Origin: Bog-756 sp963734435
Lineage (GTDB): Bacteria; Actinomycetota; Acidimicrobiia; Acidimicrobiales; RAAP-2
Assembly (NCBI GenBank): GCA_963734435.1
Contig: CAVTHA010000009.1
Span: 62,001-126,000, forward strand
Length of the DNA stretch: 64,000 nucleotides
Reading direction: 5' to 3'
In this document: piece after piece, positions 18,007-26,335 of the stretch
How positions within the stretch are numbered: the stretch's first letter is position 1
Layout of the letters: every line of letters starts with the position of its first letter
Program-made: the position numbers and the translations under genes
The notes under the pieces: model-generated
What the model was told of the DNA's origin: nothing
The model's database searches: none
The model's input: the letters and a program-made list of their open reading frames with translations, nothing else

Positions 18007-18834
18007 GTGGAGGTGGTTGTGCTGGGAAGCGGCAGCCCGTTGCCCGATCCGCACCGGGCCGGACCCTCCACGTTGGTCCGTACGGCGGCAGGAGACCTGC
18101 TGTTCGACTGCGGTCGGGGAGTGCTCATGCGCGCCGCGGCGGCCGGTTCGAGCGCGGCGGCGCTCCAGGCAGTGTTCCTCACCCACCTGCACAGCGACCA
18201 CATCACCGACCTCAACGACGTGATGACCATGCGCTGGGCGACCTCGTTCGAACCGGCTCCGTTGCCGGTCGTGGGCCCGTTCGGGACGGCCGACCTGGTG
18301 AGAGCAACCGAGTCCGTGCTCGAATGGGACATCGGCTACCGCCTGGCCCACCACGACGACCTGACCTGGCGCCCATCGACACAGGTCAGAGAAGTGGAGC
18401 AGGGAACGGTGTTCGAGCGCGACGGAGTACGGGTGCGGGCCGAGGCCACCGACCATGCGCCGGTGCGACCCACGGTCGGCTTCCGTATCGAAGATCAAGG
18501 GAGATCGGTGGTGATCGCCGGTGACACGGTTCCGTGCCCGGGCCTCGACGCACTGTGCGCCGGTGCCGACGTGCTGGTCCACACGGCGGTACGGCGCGAC
18601 CTCATCGAGCAGATCGGCCTGCCGAGGCTCAGCGACGTGCTCGACTATCACTCGTCGGTTCCCGATGTGGCCCGGACGGCCTCCCGCAACGGGGTGAGCA
18701 CCATCGTGCTCACCCACCTGGTACCGGCACCGGCACCCGGCACGGAGGGGGAGTGGGTGGACCAGGCGGCCGCCCACTTCGAGGGCGAGGTGGTGGTGGC
18801 CGAGGACCTGGTCAGCGTCGATCTTGCTCTCTGA
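18007..18834 (+). CDS. Metallo-beta-lactamase-fold hydrolase (RNase Z/ElaC-like)
   Basis: 275 residues. The zinc motif THLHSDH (His60-His65 region) follows an N-terminal LGSGSPLPDPHRAGPS. Further ligands are probably in IAGDTV and the C-terminal VLTHLVP. The fold and length match the RNase Z-like branch, though bacterial proteins with this N-terminus are often arylsulfatase or phosphodiesterase-like, so tRNA processing is uncertain. GTG 18007 sits at proper distance from GGAGGAGG; TTG 18001 is too close to it. Confidence 0.85.
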   Translation: MEVVVLGSGSPLPDPHRAGPSTLVRTAAGDLLFDCGRGVLMRAAAAGSSAAALQAVFLTHLHSDHITDLNDVMTMRWATSFEPAPLPVVGPFGTADLVRATESVLEWDIGYRLAHHDDLTWRPSTQVREVEQGTVFERDGVRVRAEATDHAPVRPTVGFRIEDQGRSVVIAGDTVPCPGLDALCAGADVLVHTAVRRDLIEQIGLPRLSDVLDYHSSVPDVARTASRNGVSTIVLTHLVPAPAPGTEGEWVDQAAAHFEGEVVVAEDLVSVDLAL

Positions 18835-18843
18835 ACCGGGCGG

Positions 18844-19095
18844 TCAGTAGCCCCAGCGGGCCATCGGCGGCCCGAAACCAGCCTCGGCGGCGCAGCTGCC
18901 GCACAGGTCCATCCGCCGCGCCCCGGGTCGATCGGAAACCGCGATCCGGCGCCATCCGTAACGACGGGCCTCCTCGAGGCAGGCCGACTCCGACCATCGC
19001 GGGGCGGTCCGGGCTCCGCACCGCCCGCAGGTGCGGAAATAGGCATCGTCGTCGTAGAGGTCGTCGAAGGTCAGCTCGTCCGGGTCATGGTCCAT
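18844..19095 (-). CDS. Small zinc-ribbon-like protein
   Basis: 83 residues, acidic N-terminus (MDHDPDELTFDDLYDDDAY) followed by CGRCG and, later, LCGSCA, two CxxC pairs that could bind one zinc. No close family is recognised. Convergent with the metallo-beta-lactamase gene. The clean start and composition make it a likely real gene. Confidence 0.65.
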   Translation of the reverse strand: MDHDPDELTFDDLYDDDAYFRTCGRCGARTAPRWSESACLEEARRYGWRRIAVSDRPGARRMDLCGSCAAEAGFGPPMARWGY

Positions 19096-19382
19096 GGCGG
19101 TGGTCCCTCTCCGAGGATACCGTCGCCCTCCGCTCCTTTTTTGGCGGGGGACGAATCCCGACCGACGTCCCGACGCCCACGCCCGACCACCGATAGAGCC
19201 GTGACGGCGAGAGAGCGACGTCGACGCGAGCGGACGTCATGAAGGCGCCCGGTGATCCGTTCGCACCTACCTGCCCGGTTTCGATGACCGGTTGGCCGTC
19301 CATCGCCACCCAGTGGCGGTCGTCAACCGTCGACTTCCGCCATCCGGGCTCAATGGCGCCGGTCGGGCGCACGGCACTAATA

Positions 19383-19397
19383 TCGTCACTGTGACGA
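19383..19397. promoter_or_regulatory. Perfect palindrome over the start codon of the next gene
   Basis: TCGTCAC, one T, then GTGACGA: a 15-nt odd palindrome whose right arm contains the GTG start codon (19391-19393) of the zinc-finger gene. A dimeric repressor bound here would block translation initiation or early transcription. The bound factor is unknown. Confidence 0.45.
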
Positions 19398-19738
19398 AAA
19401 ATGGTTCCCGAAGGTGCGGGTGGTGTCATCGCCCGCTGGAGGAGAGGCCCGGCGCCGGCCGCCCGGCGATGTTCTGCGGCCCCTCACATCGGCAGCGGGC
19501 CTACGAGGCCCGTCGGAGGGCCGACGCCCTGCATGTTCCCGACGGGCAGACGATCGTCGCCGAGGCGGACCTCCGCCTGCTGCACGATCGGCTGTACCAA
19601 CTCGAGTCGGCCGTGGAAGATGTTCGCGCCGACGTCGCCATTCGTCCGAACACAGCTACCTGGCGCCGGGCCTTCGAGCATCTGCTCGAGGCGGCAAATG
19701 ACCTGGTGGGCATGGTTGTCGACCCCGTCCGAGGGTGA
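19391..19738 (+). CDS. Small zinc-finger protein (CxxC, CRQRAY-like)
   Basis: 115 residues. The N-terminus has CGWCHRPL and then RPAMFCGPSHRQRAYEARRR, the pattern of small actinobacterial proteins with a single treble-clef-like finger and a basic helix. The remainder is helical and may be a coiled coil (DLRLLHDRLYQLESAVEDV). GTG 19391 starts just before the finger; upstream in-frame sequence looks non-coding. It is the last gene before the dif-like site. Confidence 0.7.
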   Translation: MTKNGSRRCGWCHRPLEERPGAGRPAMFCGPSHRQRAYEARRRADALHVPDGQTIVAEADLRLLHDRLYQLESAVEDVRADVAIRPNTATWRRAFEHLLEAANDLVGMVVDPVRG

Positions 19739-19742
19739 CTCT

Positions 19743-19764
19743 TCTTGTTCGACTCTTGTTCGAC
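19743..19764. repeat. Tandem 11-bp direct repeat
   Basis: TCTTGTTCGAC occurs twice back to back, ending 3 bp before the dif-like site. It starts 5 bp after the stop codon of the zinc-finger gene. Confidence 0.7.
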
Positions 19765-19767
19765 CTA

Positions 19768-19795
19768 ACCGCCGATAATGTATATTATGTCAAGT
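19768..19795 (+). other. dif site (XerC/XerD chromosome dimer resolution site), candidate
   Basis: The left arm ACCGCCGATAA, central TGTATA and right arm TTATGTCAAGT match the actinobacterial dif consensus as I remember it at about 25 of 28 positions, with the XerD-side arm TTATGTCAAGT exact. The two arms form the expected partial inverted repeat around a 6-bp centre. The site lies in non-coding DNA and is AT-rich against a very GC-rich background. XerCD with FtsK would resolve chromosome dimers here, placing the replication terminus near this point. Confidence 0.8.
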
Positions 19796-20516
19796 AAAGC
19801 GTTCTCCAGGATGAGGCTCGTGAGCTGCAGGAGAACCGCTGACCACCCCCCTCCAGCCACTCGGCGAGCTGTGTCGATGCCCTGCGGATGCCAGAGCCCA
19901 CGGGAAAGAAGGTGGATCGGATCCGGTGGAGAACGTGCCATACGGTTATCCGGCGACCTGATTCATGGTCCGGTCGAGCGGACGTTTGCCCCCTCGGACC
20001 GTCTCTACGGTGTCGCTGGGCGGTTCTCCTTCGTCCGAGACCGGGTATGCGGGCTGCTCGGTCTGTCTCCCGCCCTGCTCATTACTGGGCTGGGTCGCTA
20101 CTGCCCCGGTGACGGTCACGGGCCGTATCGGCAGGAGAGCCGGCCCGCGCCCCCGGCGAGACCGGACTTCGTTCCCCGGCGGAGAAATGGAGTCCGACCG
20201 TCGCACTGGAGCTCGATCGGCCATTCGGCGGGCCATCTGCCGCGTCGGAAAGGCGGTTGAGGCTCACGGGCCCGTCGTCCAGCCCGTGGATGTTCTCCGG
20301 GCGTCGTTGGCGCCTGGCGTCGGCCGTCGCGCCGAGTGCGTCGAGGGACGCTTCGCCAGTCGGGTTGCGGTGTTGGACGGGTGACATTCGTCCAGGCCAG
20401 GGCAGGCGTTCATGGGGAAGAGGAGAGCGTCGACCCGTAAGCACGCCCAGTCATCAAGGCTAGGATGACGGTGTCCGGGCCACAGGCTCGTGGTCGATTA
20501 CGTCGAGGAGGACATC
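19796..20516. other. Non-coding stretch beside dif
   Basis: About 720 bp without a convincing gene. Open frames here have an Arg/Pro/Ser-rich composition typical of chance frames in GC-rich DNA. I see no tRNA, no repeat array and no clear terminator. The long gap next to dif is typical of terminus regions. Confidence 0.6.
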
Positions 20517-21281
20517 GTGCCCGAGATCGTGCCGTTCCCGTCCAGCATGGAGTTCGAGTCGCCGGCCGAGGAACGTCTCTACCGCAAACAGCGCCTGGCG
20601 GCCTCGTTCCGGTTGTTCTCGAGGTTCGGGTTCGACGAAGGGGTGGCCGGTCACATCACGGCGCGTGACCCCGAGCACCTCGATCATTTCTGGGTCAATC
20701 CCTTCGGCGTGCACTTCGGCCACATCCGGGTGTCCGACCTGATCCTGGTGAACGACAAAGGGGAGGTGGTCGAAGGGGCAAAGCCGGTGAACACCGCGGC
20801 ATTCGTCATCCACTCCCAGGTCCATGCAGCCCGCTCCGATGTGGTAGCCGCCGCGCATGCTCATTCGATCTACGGCAAGTCGTGGTCCTCTCTGGGGCGC
20901 AAGCTCGACCCCATCACCCAGGACGTGTGTGCCTTCTACGAGGACCACGAGGTCTTCGACGACTACACCGGGGTCGTCCTCGATCTCGAGGAGGGGAAGC
21001 GCATCGCCCATGCATTGGGGGACAACAAGGCGGCCATCCTGCGAAACCACGGCCTGCTGACCGTGGGGCACTCGGTCGACGAGGCAGCATGGTGGTTCAT
21101 CACCATGGAGCGGTCGTGCCAGGCGCAGCTCCTGGCCTCGGCCGCCGGTGACCCGATTCTCATCGACCCGGAGATGGCCCGACTCACCGCCGGACAGGTC
21201 GGCTCGCACGTGGCCGGCTGGTTCAGCTTCCAGCCCCTCTTCGACCGGATCGTCCGGGAGCAGCCCGACCTGCTGGACTGA
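20517..21281 (+). CDS. Class II aldolase/adducin-family protein
   Basis: 254 residues. The zinc-binding histidines are in AAAHAHSIYG and the later RNHGLLTVGHS; GFDEGVAGHITARDP near the N-terminus is the phosphate/substrate loop. The family cleaves or decarboxylates sugar-phosphate-like substrates; here the substrate is unknown. GTG 20517 has AGGAGG six bases upstream and is preferred over GTG 20490. The 3' end overlaps the convergent deazaflavin oxidoreductase gene by 59 bp. Confidence 0.88.
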   Translation: MPEIVPFPSSMEFESPAEERLYRKQRLAASFRLFSRFGFDEGVAGHITARDPEHLDHFWVNPFGVHFGHIRVSDLILVNDKGEVVEGAKPVNTAAFVIHSQVHAARSDVVAAAHAHSIYGKSWSSLGRKLDPITQDVCAFYEDHEVFDDYTGVVLDLEEGKRIAHALGDNKAAILRNHGLLTVGHSVDEAAWWFITMERSCQAQLLASAAGDPILIDPEMARLTAGQVGSHVAGWFSFQPLFDRIVREQPDLLD

Positions 21282-21798
21282 CCTCCGGCCGTCCCTCGGG
21301 CCGCCCGTCGACGCACCCGGCCGGGTCGCCGCGCACAGGGGTGATGATCACCACCGCGATCTCGCGCCTGGTGGCGCGCTGGTAGACGTCGTAGCGGCCC
21401 CGCACGCCGCGGTGGAAGATCCGGGACATCCCGCGGTTGGAGCTGTTCACCAGAGGCCACAGTTGTGACCGCTCCTCGGGGCTGGCCACCCGCGCCGTGG
21501 CCTCGACCACGCTTCGTCCGAGCCGGACCGTCACGCTCGGGTGGGCCTGCAGGTTGAGCAACCAGGCGGGGGGCCGATCACTCCCCCCGTTGGAGGCCAC
21601 CACGATGATGTCGCCGCGGTCGCGGCAGTAGGTGAGGCCGTTGGTGCGGGGTAGCCCGGACTTCCGCCCGGTGGTGGTGAGCAACAGGGCCGGGACCCGG
21701 TTGCTGTGCTTGCCGATCCTGCCGTCGGACTTCTCGTAGAGGTACTTGTGAAACCGCAGGTACGGGTCGACGAAGCGCGTGGTGAAGATGCCGTCCAC
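21223..21798 (-). CDS. Deazaflavin (F420)-dependent nitroreductase-family protein
   Basis: 191 residues of the Ddn/FDOR split-barrel family. Signatures are LLLTTTGRKSGLPRTNGLTY, then ASNGGSDRPPAWLLNLQAHP, which line the F420 site. The last 35 residues are Pro/Arg-rich, overlap the aldolase gene and are probably unstructured. It lies 15 bp downstream of gcvPB and could be the last gene of that operon, but a metabolic link is not evident. GTG start. Confidence 0.85.
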   Translation of the reverse strand: MDGIFTTRFVDPYLRFHKYLYEKSDGRIGKHSNRVPALLLTTTGRKSGLPRTNGLTYCRDRGDIIVVASNGGSDRPPAWLLNLQAHPSVTVRLGRSVVEATARVASPEERSQLWPLVNSSNRGMSRIFHRGVRGRYDVYQRATRREIAVVIITPVRGDPAGCVDGRPEGRPEVSPAGRAAPGRSGRRGAGS

Positions 21799-21813
21799 GG
21801 GCGGGCGGTCCGC

Positions 21814-23358
21814 TCAGCCCCGGGCGTCGAAGGTCGGCACGAGCGATCGGGCCGCCCGCGCCTCGTCCACCCTCCGGACCGGCGTCGAGCGGGGGAAGTC
21901 GACCATTTTCTCCCCGCCGTCCGAGGTGGCCTCGGCCGCGATGCGCTCGAAGGCGAGCGCCAGGCTCTCGAGCGTCTGAGGGCTCTCGGTCTCGGTCGGC
22001 TCCACCATCAGTGCCTCGTCCACGATGAGCGGGAAGTAGACGGTCGGGGCGTGGAAACCCTCCTCGAGCAACCGCTTGGCCACGTCGAGGGCCCGCACGC
22101 CGTGGGCCTGCTTGATGGTGCTGGCGGAGAGGACCACCTCGTGCATGCAGGGGCGGTCGAAGGGGACGTCGTAGCTGGTGGACAGGCGTTGCCGGATCCA
22201 ATTGGCGTTGAGCACGGCGATCTCGGCGATCCGGCGCAACCCGTCCCCGCCGTTGGCCAGGATGTAGGCGAGGGCACGGGCCAGGACCAGCGCGTTGCCG
22301 TGCCAGGTGTGGATGCGGCCGATCGACCGGAGCGGCATCTGCCATTGGTAGACCGGGGCCTGTTGGTCTGATTCGGTCCGCACCGCACGGGGGCCAGGGA
22401 GGAACGGGACCAACCGTTCGGAGACCGCCACCGGACCGGCCCCCGGCCCTCCCCCACCGTGGGGGGTGGCGAAGGTCTTGTGCAGGTTCATGTGGACGAT
22501 GTCGAACCCCATGTCGCCGGGCCGCACCACGCCGAGGATGGCGTTGAGGTTGGCCCCATCGTAGTAGAGCAGGCCACCGACGCGGTGGACCGCCGAGGCG
22601 ATGGCGGCGATGTCCTCCTCGAACAGGCCGAGGGTGTTCGGGTTGGTCAACATGATGCCGGCCACGTCCTCGTCCAGCACGGCCTCGAGGGCGGCCATGT
22701 CGACGCAGCCCCGGTGGTCGCTCGGGACGGTGACCACCTCGTACCCGGCCAGGGTCACCGAGGCCGGGTTGGTGCCGTGGGCCGAGTCCGGGATGATGAC
22801 CTTGTGGCGGGCCGATCCCTGCGCCGCGTGCCACGCCCGCATGAGGAGGAGACCGGTCAGCTCGCCCGCGGCCCCGGCCGCCGGCTGCAGCGTGGCGGCT
22901 GCCATGCCGGTGATCTCGCAGAGCGCCTCCTCCAGGTCGACGAGCAGGCCCAGCCAGCCCTGGCTGAGCGAAGCGGGGGCGGCGGGGTGCACGGTGGCCA
23001 GCCCCGGGAGCGCAGCTACGGTGTCACAGACCTTCGGGTTGTACTTCATGGTGCAGGAACCCAGCGGGTATGCCCCCAGATCCACGGAGAATTGCCGGTG
23101 CGAGAGGCGGGTGAAGTGGGCCACCAGGTCCCGTTCGGACACCTCGGGCAGCGGCGTTGGCTCGGCGCGCCGGTGGGCTGCTGGGACCAGCTCTTCGAGG
23201 GGAATTTCGGGAACGCCCGAGGTGCGGAACGACCAGCTCCGCCGACCGGGATGGGACAGCTCGAACAGGGTCGGCTCCTCTTCCCGTCCGAGCAATGGGG
23301 CGCTCTTGGCCATCCCCCCCGGTGCCCCTCCGCCGTTGTTGCCCGGCAGCTGGCTCAT
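21814..23358 (-). CDS. gcvPB: Glycine dehydrogenase (decarboxylating) subunit 2
   Basis: 514 residues, the C-terminal half of the split P-protein. The PLP-binding lysine is Lys294 in VHMNLHKTFATPHGGGGPG. Other conserved blocks are GSCTMKYNPKV and PDSAHGTNPAS. With subunit 1 it decarboxylates glycine and passes the aminomethyl group to lipoyl-GcvH. ATG start overlaps the gcvPA stop by 4 bp, so the subunits are coupled. Confidence 0.96.
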   Translation of the reverse strand: MSQLPGNNGGGAPGGMAKSAPLLGREEEPTLFELSHPGRRSWSFRTSGVPEIPLEELVPAAHRRAEPTPLPEVSERDLVAHFTRLSHRQFSVDLGAYPLGSCTMKYNPKVCDTVAALPGLATVHPAAPASLSQGWLGLLVDLEEALCEITGMAAATLQPAAGAAGELTGLLLMRAWHAAQGSARHKVIIPDSAHGTNPASVTLAGYEVVTVPSDHRGCVDMAALEAVLDEDVAGIMLTNPNTLGLFEEDIAAIASAVHRVGGLLYYDGANLNAILGVVRPGDMGFDIVHMNLHKTFATPHGGGGPGAGPVAVSERLVPFLPGPRAVRTESDQQAPVYQWQMPLRSIGRIHTWHGNALVLARALAYILANGGDGLRRIAEIAVLNANWIRQRLSTSYDVPFDRPCMHEVVLSASTIKQAHGVRALDVAKRLLEEGFHAPTVYFPLIVDEALMVEPTETESPQTLESLALAFERIAAEATSDGGEKMVDFPRSTPVRRVDEARAARSLVPTFDARG

Positions 23359-24707
23359 GGTCGTACCGCCTTGGACATGGCGGTGAGATAGGCGTCGATC
23401 TCCTCGCGCGTGCGACGCTCGGTGACCGCCACCAGCAGGGCGTCCTCACCTCCGTCGAAGTTCTCACCGAGCGGGATGCCCGCCAGGAATCCGGCGTCGG
23501 CCATGCGGTCGACCACCACCGCGGCCGGAACCGGCAGGCGGACGGAGAATTCGCGGAGGACGGGTGCTCCGGCATAGGGCTCCACCCGGTCGAGGGCGAG
23601 AAGCCCCTGGCGGGTGTAGTGGGTCGCCTGGGCGCATCTCCGAGCCAGTTCGAACAGTCCCGACGTCCCGAGCCATCCGAGTTGGACGGCGGCGGTCACT
23701 GCCATGAGGGTCTGGTTGGTGCAGACGTTCGAGGTGGCCTTCTCCCGCCGGATGTCCTGTTCGCGGGCCCGCAGGGTGGTCACATAGGCCCGGCGTCCGT
23801 CGACGTCGACCGTCTCCCCCACCAGTCGTCCGGGCAAGCGCCGCACGTGAGCCGAGGCGCAGGCGAACAAGCCCAGGTAGGGGCCGCCGAACCCGAGAGC
23901 GGTGCCGAAGGCCTGCCCCTCCCCCACCACCACGTCCGCCCCCCAGGCTCCCGGAGAGCGGAGGAGAGCGGCCGACACCGGGTCCGCCCCGACCACCAAC
24001 AGAGCCCCGGTCCGGTCGCACAGACGGCGGGCCGCCGAGAGGTCCTCGAGACATCCGAGATAGTTCGGGTAACCGACCAGGAGGACGCCGGGCGGGTCCC
24101 CCGGATCGGATTCAGGGTCCGGCCAGGCGGTGATCCCGTCAACCAGGGGGATGGTCGAGATCCGGTGCCCGGTTCCGGCCGACGCGGTGGCGAGCATCTG
24201 GCGCCAATGCGGGTGGATACCGGCGGAGGCCCATACCGACTGGCGATCCGTTGCCGCCGTGCCGAGATTGACCGCCTCGACGGCGGCGCTGCCTCCGTCG
24301 TAGAGCGATGCATTGGCAATGGGCAGCCCGGCAAGGCGGGCCACCATGGTCTGGAACTCGAACACCGCCTGCAACACGCCCTGGGCCACCTCGGGCTGGT
24401 AGGGCGTGTAGGAGGTGACGAACTCTGATCGACCGGCCAGCGCCCGGGTCACCGAGGGGATCTCGTGGTCATAGGCGCCACCCCCGGCGAAGCACACCAT
24501 CCGGTCCGTACGGGCCCGGTTGCATTCGGCGTACCGGTCGAACCGAGCCAGCACATCTGGTTCGCCGACCCCGTCCGACAGCTCGAGGCCGCGCTGCAGC
24601 TTGAGCGCGTCGGGCACGACGGCGAACAGCTCGTCCAGCGAAGCCAGGCCGAGAAAGGCGAGCATGCGCTCCACCTCGTCGTCGGTATGGGGGATGTAGG
24701 TGCCCAC
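23355..24707 (-). CDS. gcvPA: Glycine dehydrogenase (decarboxylating) subunit 1
   Basis: 450 residues, the N-terminal half of the split P-protein. It contains YTPYQPEVAQGVLQAVFEFQTM, the SLYDGGSAAVEAV loop and EKATSNVCTNQTLMA, all conserved in GcvPA. It lacks the PLP lysine, which is supplied by GcvPB. GTG start, 81 bp after gcvT. Confidence 0.96.
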   Translation of the reverse strand: MGTYIPHTDDEVERMLAFLGLASLDELFAVVPDALKLQRGLELSDGVGEPDVLARFDRYAECNRARTDRMVCFAGGGAYDHEIPSVTRALAGRSEFVTSYTPYQPEVAQGVLQAVFEFQTMVARLAGLPIANASLYDGGSAAVEAVNLGTAATDRQSVWASAGIHPHWRQMLATASAGTGHRISTIPLVDGITAWPDPESDPGDPPGVLLVGYPNYLGCLEDLSAARRLCDRTGALLVVGADPVSAALLRSPGAWGADVVVGEGQAFGTALGFGGPYLGLFACASAHVRRLPGRLVGETVDVDGRRAYVTTLRAREQDIRREKATSNVCTNQTLMAVTAAVQLGWLGTSGLFELARRCAQATHYTRQGLLALDRVEPYAGAPVLREFSVRLPVPAAVVVDRMADAGFLAGIPLGENFDGGEDALLVAVTERRTREEIDAYLTAMSKAVRP

Positions 24708-24788
24708 GTGGCCGCTCCTCGAACGGATTGTCCTTCTGTGTCTAGTTGAGCCCGGCCCGGTCAGCCCAATGCCCCGGCCGATCTTCCT

Positions 24789-25919
24789 TCATCGCGAGGC
24801 GGCCCACTGGCCGGCCCGCACGAACGGCATCTCCGCCACCGTGGCGGCCAGGCTCCGGCCCCGCTGCTCGATCTCGACGTCCAGGCCCGGTGCCGGTTGG
24901 CCGTCGGCGGTGTCGATGAAGCCCATGGCGATCCCGCACTCGAGCATGGGCGAGAAGTTCCCGCTGGTGACGGTGCCTGCCGTGCGGCCATCCCGGCGCA
25001 CGACCGATCCCTGGCGCGGCGGTTGCCGCCCACCCGTCCGAAGGCCGACCAGGCGCCGCCCGACACCTCGTTCTCGCTCCGATTCGAGCGCGGCGCGGCC
25101 ACGGAACTCGCCTTTGGCCCAGCCGACCACCCAGCCCAGTCCGGCCTGTAGAGGGGTGATGCCCGGTCCGAGCTCGTGCCCGTGCAAGGGCAGGCCCGCT
25201 TCCAACCGCAGGGTGTCCCGCGCCCCGAGCCCCGCCGGCCGCATTCCGGTGCCCATGAGGGCGGTCCACAGGCCTTCGGACGCGTCGACCGGTACGGCCA
25301 GCTCGACGCCGTCCTCCCCGGTGTAGCCGGTGCCGGCAACCACGCAGGGGACCCCCTCCCAGACCAGTGCTGACACCCCGAAGCGAGGCACCGCCGCGGC
25401 TTCGGGGGCGATGGCGGCCAGCCGGGTGCGGGCATGGGGCCCTTGGACGGCGATGATGCAGCGCTCGTCGGTGGTGTCCTCTCCTCCGATGGCGTCGACC
25501 ACCCGATCGGTGTTCGAGGCGTTGGGCATGACATCGAACACATCCTCGGAGATCCACCACACGATGATGTCGTCGACGACGGACCCGTCATTCTCGGCGA
25601 GGAGGTGGGTGTACTGGGCCCGTCCGGGGTGGATCTTGGCCAGATCGTTGGACAGCGTGGACTGGAGACGCTCGAAACTACCGGCACCGGAGACCCGGAC
25701 CGTCCCGAGATGGCTGACGTCGAAGACCGCCGAATCCTGGCGGCAGGCCCGATGCTCGGCGATCGTGCCCGGCGGGTAGGACAGCGGCATCTCCCATCCT
25801 CCGAAGCCCACCAACTTGGCTCCCAGGCGACGATGGGTGTCGATCAAAGCGGTGTGCCGGACCCGGTCACCTGACCTGGCACGGGAGCTGTCGCCGAGTG
25901 CCGTCGAGGTGTCACCCAC
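24789..25919 (-). CDS. gcvT: Aminomethyltransferase (glycine cleavage T protein)
   Basis: 376 residues. GFGGWEMPLSYPPGTIAEHRACRQDSAVFDVSHLG is the conserved THF-binding N-terminal region (residues about 38-73), followed by YTGEDGVELAVP and LRLEAGLPLHGHEL. It transfers the methylene group from lipoyl-GcvH to tetrahydrofolate and releases ammonia. GTG start. First gene of gcvT-gcvPA-gcvPB; gcvH is not in the window. Confidence 0.95.
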   Translation of the reverse strand: MGDTSTALGDSSRARSGDRVRHTALIDTHRRLGAKLVGFGGWEMPLSYPPGTIAEHRACRQDSAVFDVSHLGTVRVSGAGSFERLQSTLSNDLAKIHPGRAQYTHLLAENDGSVVDDIIVWWISEDVFDVMPNASNTDRVVDAIGGEDTTDERCIIAVQGPHARTRLAAIAPEAAAVPRFGVSALVWEGVPCVVAGTGYTGEDGVELAVPVDASEGLWTALMGTGMRPAGLGARDTLRLEAGLPLHGHELGPGITPLQAGLGWVVGWAKGEFRGRAALESERERGVGRRLVGLRTGGRQPPRQGSVVRRDGRTAGTVTSGNFSPMLECGIAMGFIDTADGQPAPGLDVEIEQRGRSLAATVAEMPFVRAGQWAASR

Positions 25920-25944
25920 GTGGAAAGGTTACCGGCACGCCGGA

Positions 25945-26307
25945 TCAGGCGGTACGAGCGATGTCCGACCGACCGGCGCCCTCGCCGGCGAGCCCGTACT
26001 TGGCCAGGAGGTCCAAGGTGTCGCGTTGGTAGAGGAGGGTCACCCTGACGTCGGGATAGAGCTCGGCCATCCGCCGGACCTTGCCGTTCTTCTTCGTCAC
26101 CAACCGTTGGTTGAGCGTGGTCACCTCGACGAACAGACCCGGGTCTGGGAGCCAGAAGTCCGGACGGAACCCCGACGTGGGCCGGCCCGACCCGTCCCAC
26201 TCCAGGGCGAACTCGACCGGCTCGTATTCCCACCGCACGCCGTAGAAGTCGAGAATGCGCGCGAACCGACGCTCTGACTCGTGTGCGAAACGCTTGGTCC
26301 GCTCCAA
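25945..26307 (-). CDS. Small PD-(D/E)XK-nuclease-like hypothetical protein
   Basis: About 120 residues from TTG 26307, which has GGGGGGAG upstream. Upstream in-frame sequence merely shadows the merR 3' end. After an N-terminal helix (KRFAHESERRFARILDFYGV) comes WEYEPVEF, then FRPDFWLPDPGLFVEVTT and a KKNGKVRRM helix. This Asp, beta-turn, Glu-x-Thr, Lys order resembles the small VSR/PD-(D/E)XK fold. The strict ExK is replaced by EVT with lysines further on, so activity is uncertain. Directly downstream of the ResR-like regulator. Confidence 0.6.
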   Translation of the reverse strand: MERTKRFAHESERRFARILDFYGVRWEYEPVEFALEWDGSGRPTSGFRPDFWLPDPGLFVEVTTLNQRLVTKKNGKVRRMAELYPDVRVTLLYQRDTLDLLAKYGLAGEGAGRSDIARTA

Positions 26308-26335
26308 CCGGCTCTGCTCCCCCCGAGGCCCATGG

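Noticed and set aside
19778..20260. 160-codon frame starting inside the dif site
   Set aside because: Composition is Arg/Pro/Ser-rich like chance frames, there is no ribosome site, and it would start within dif.
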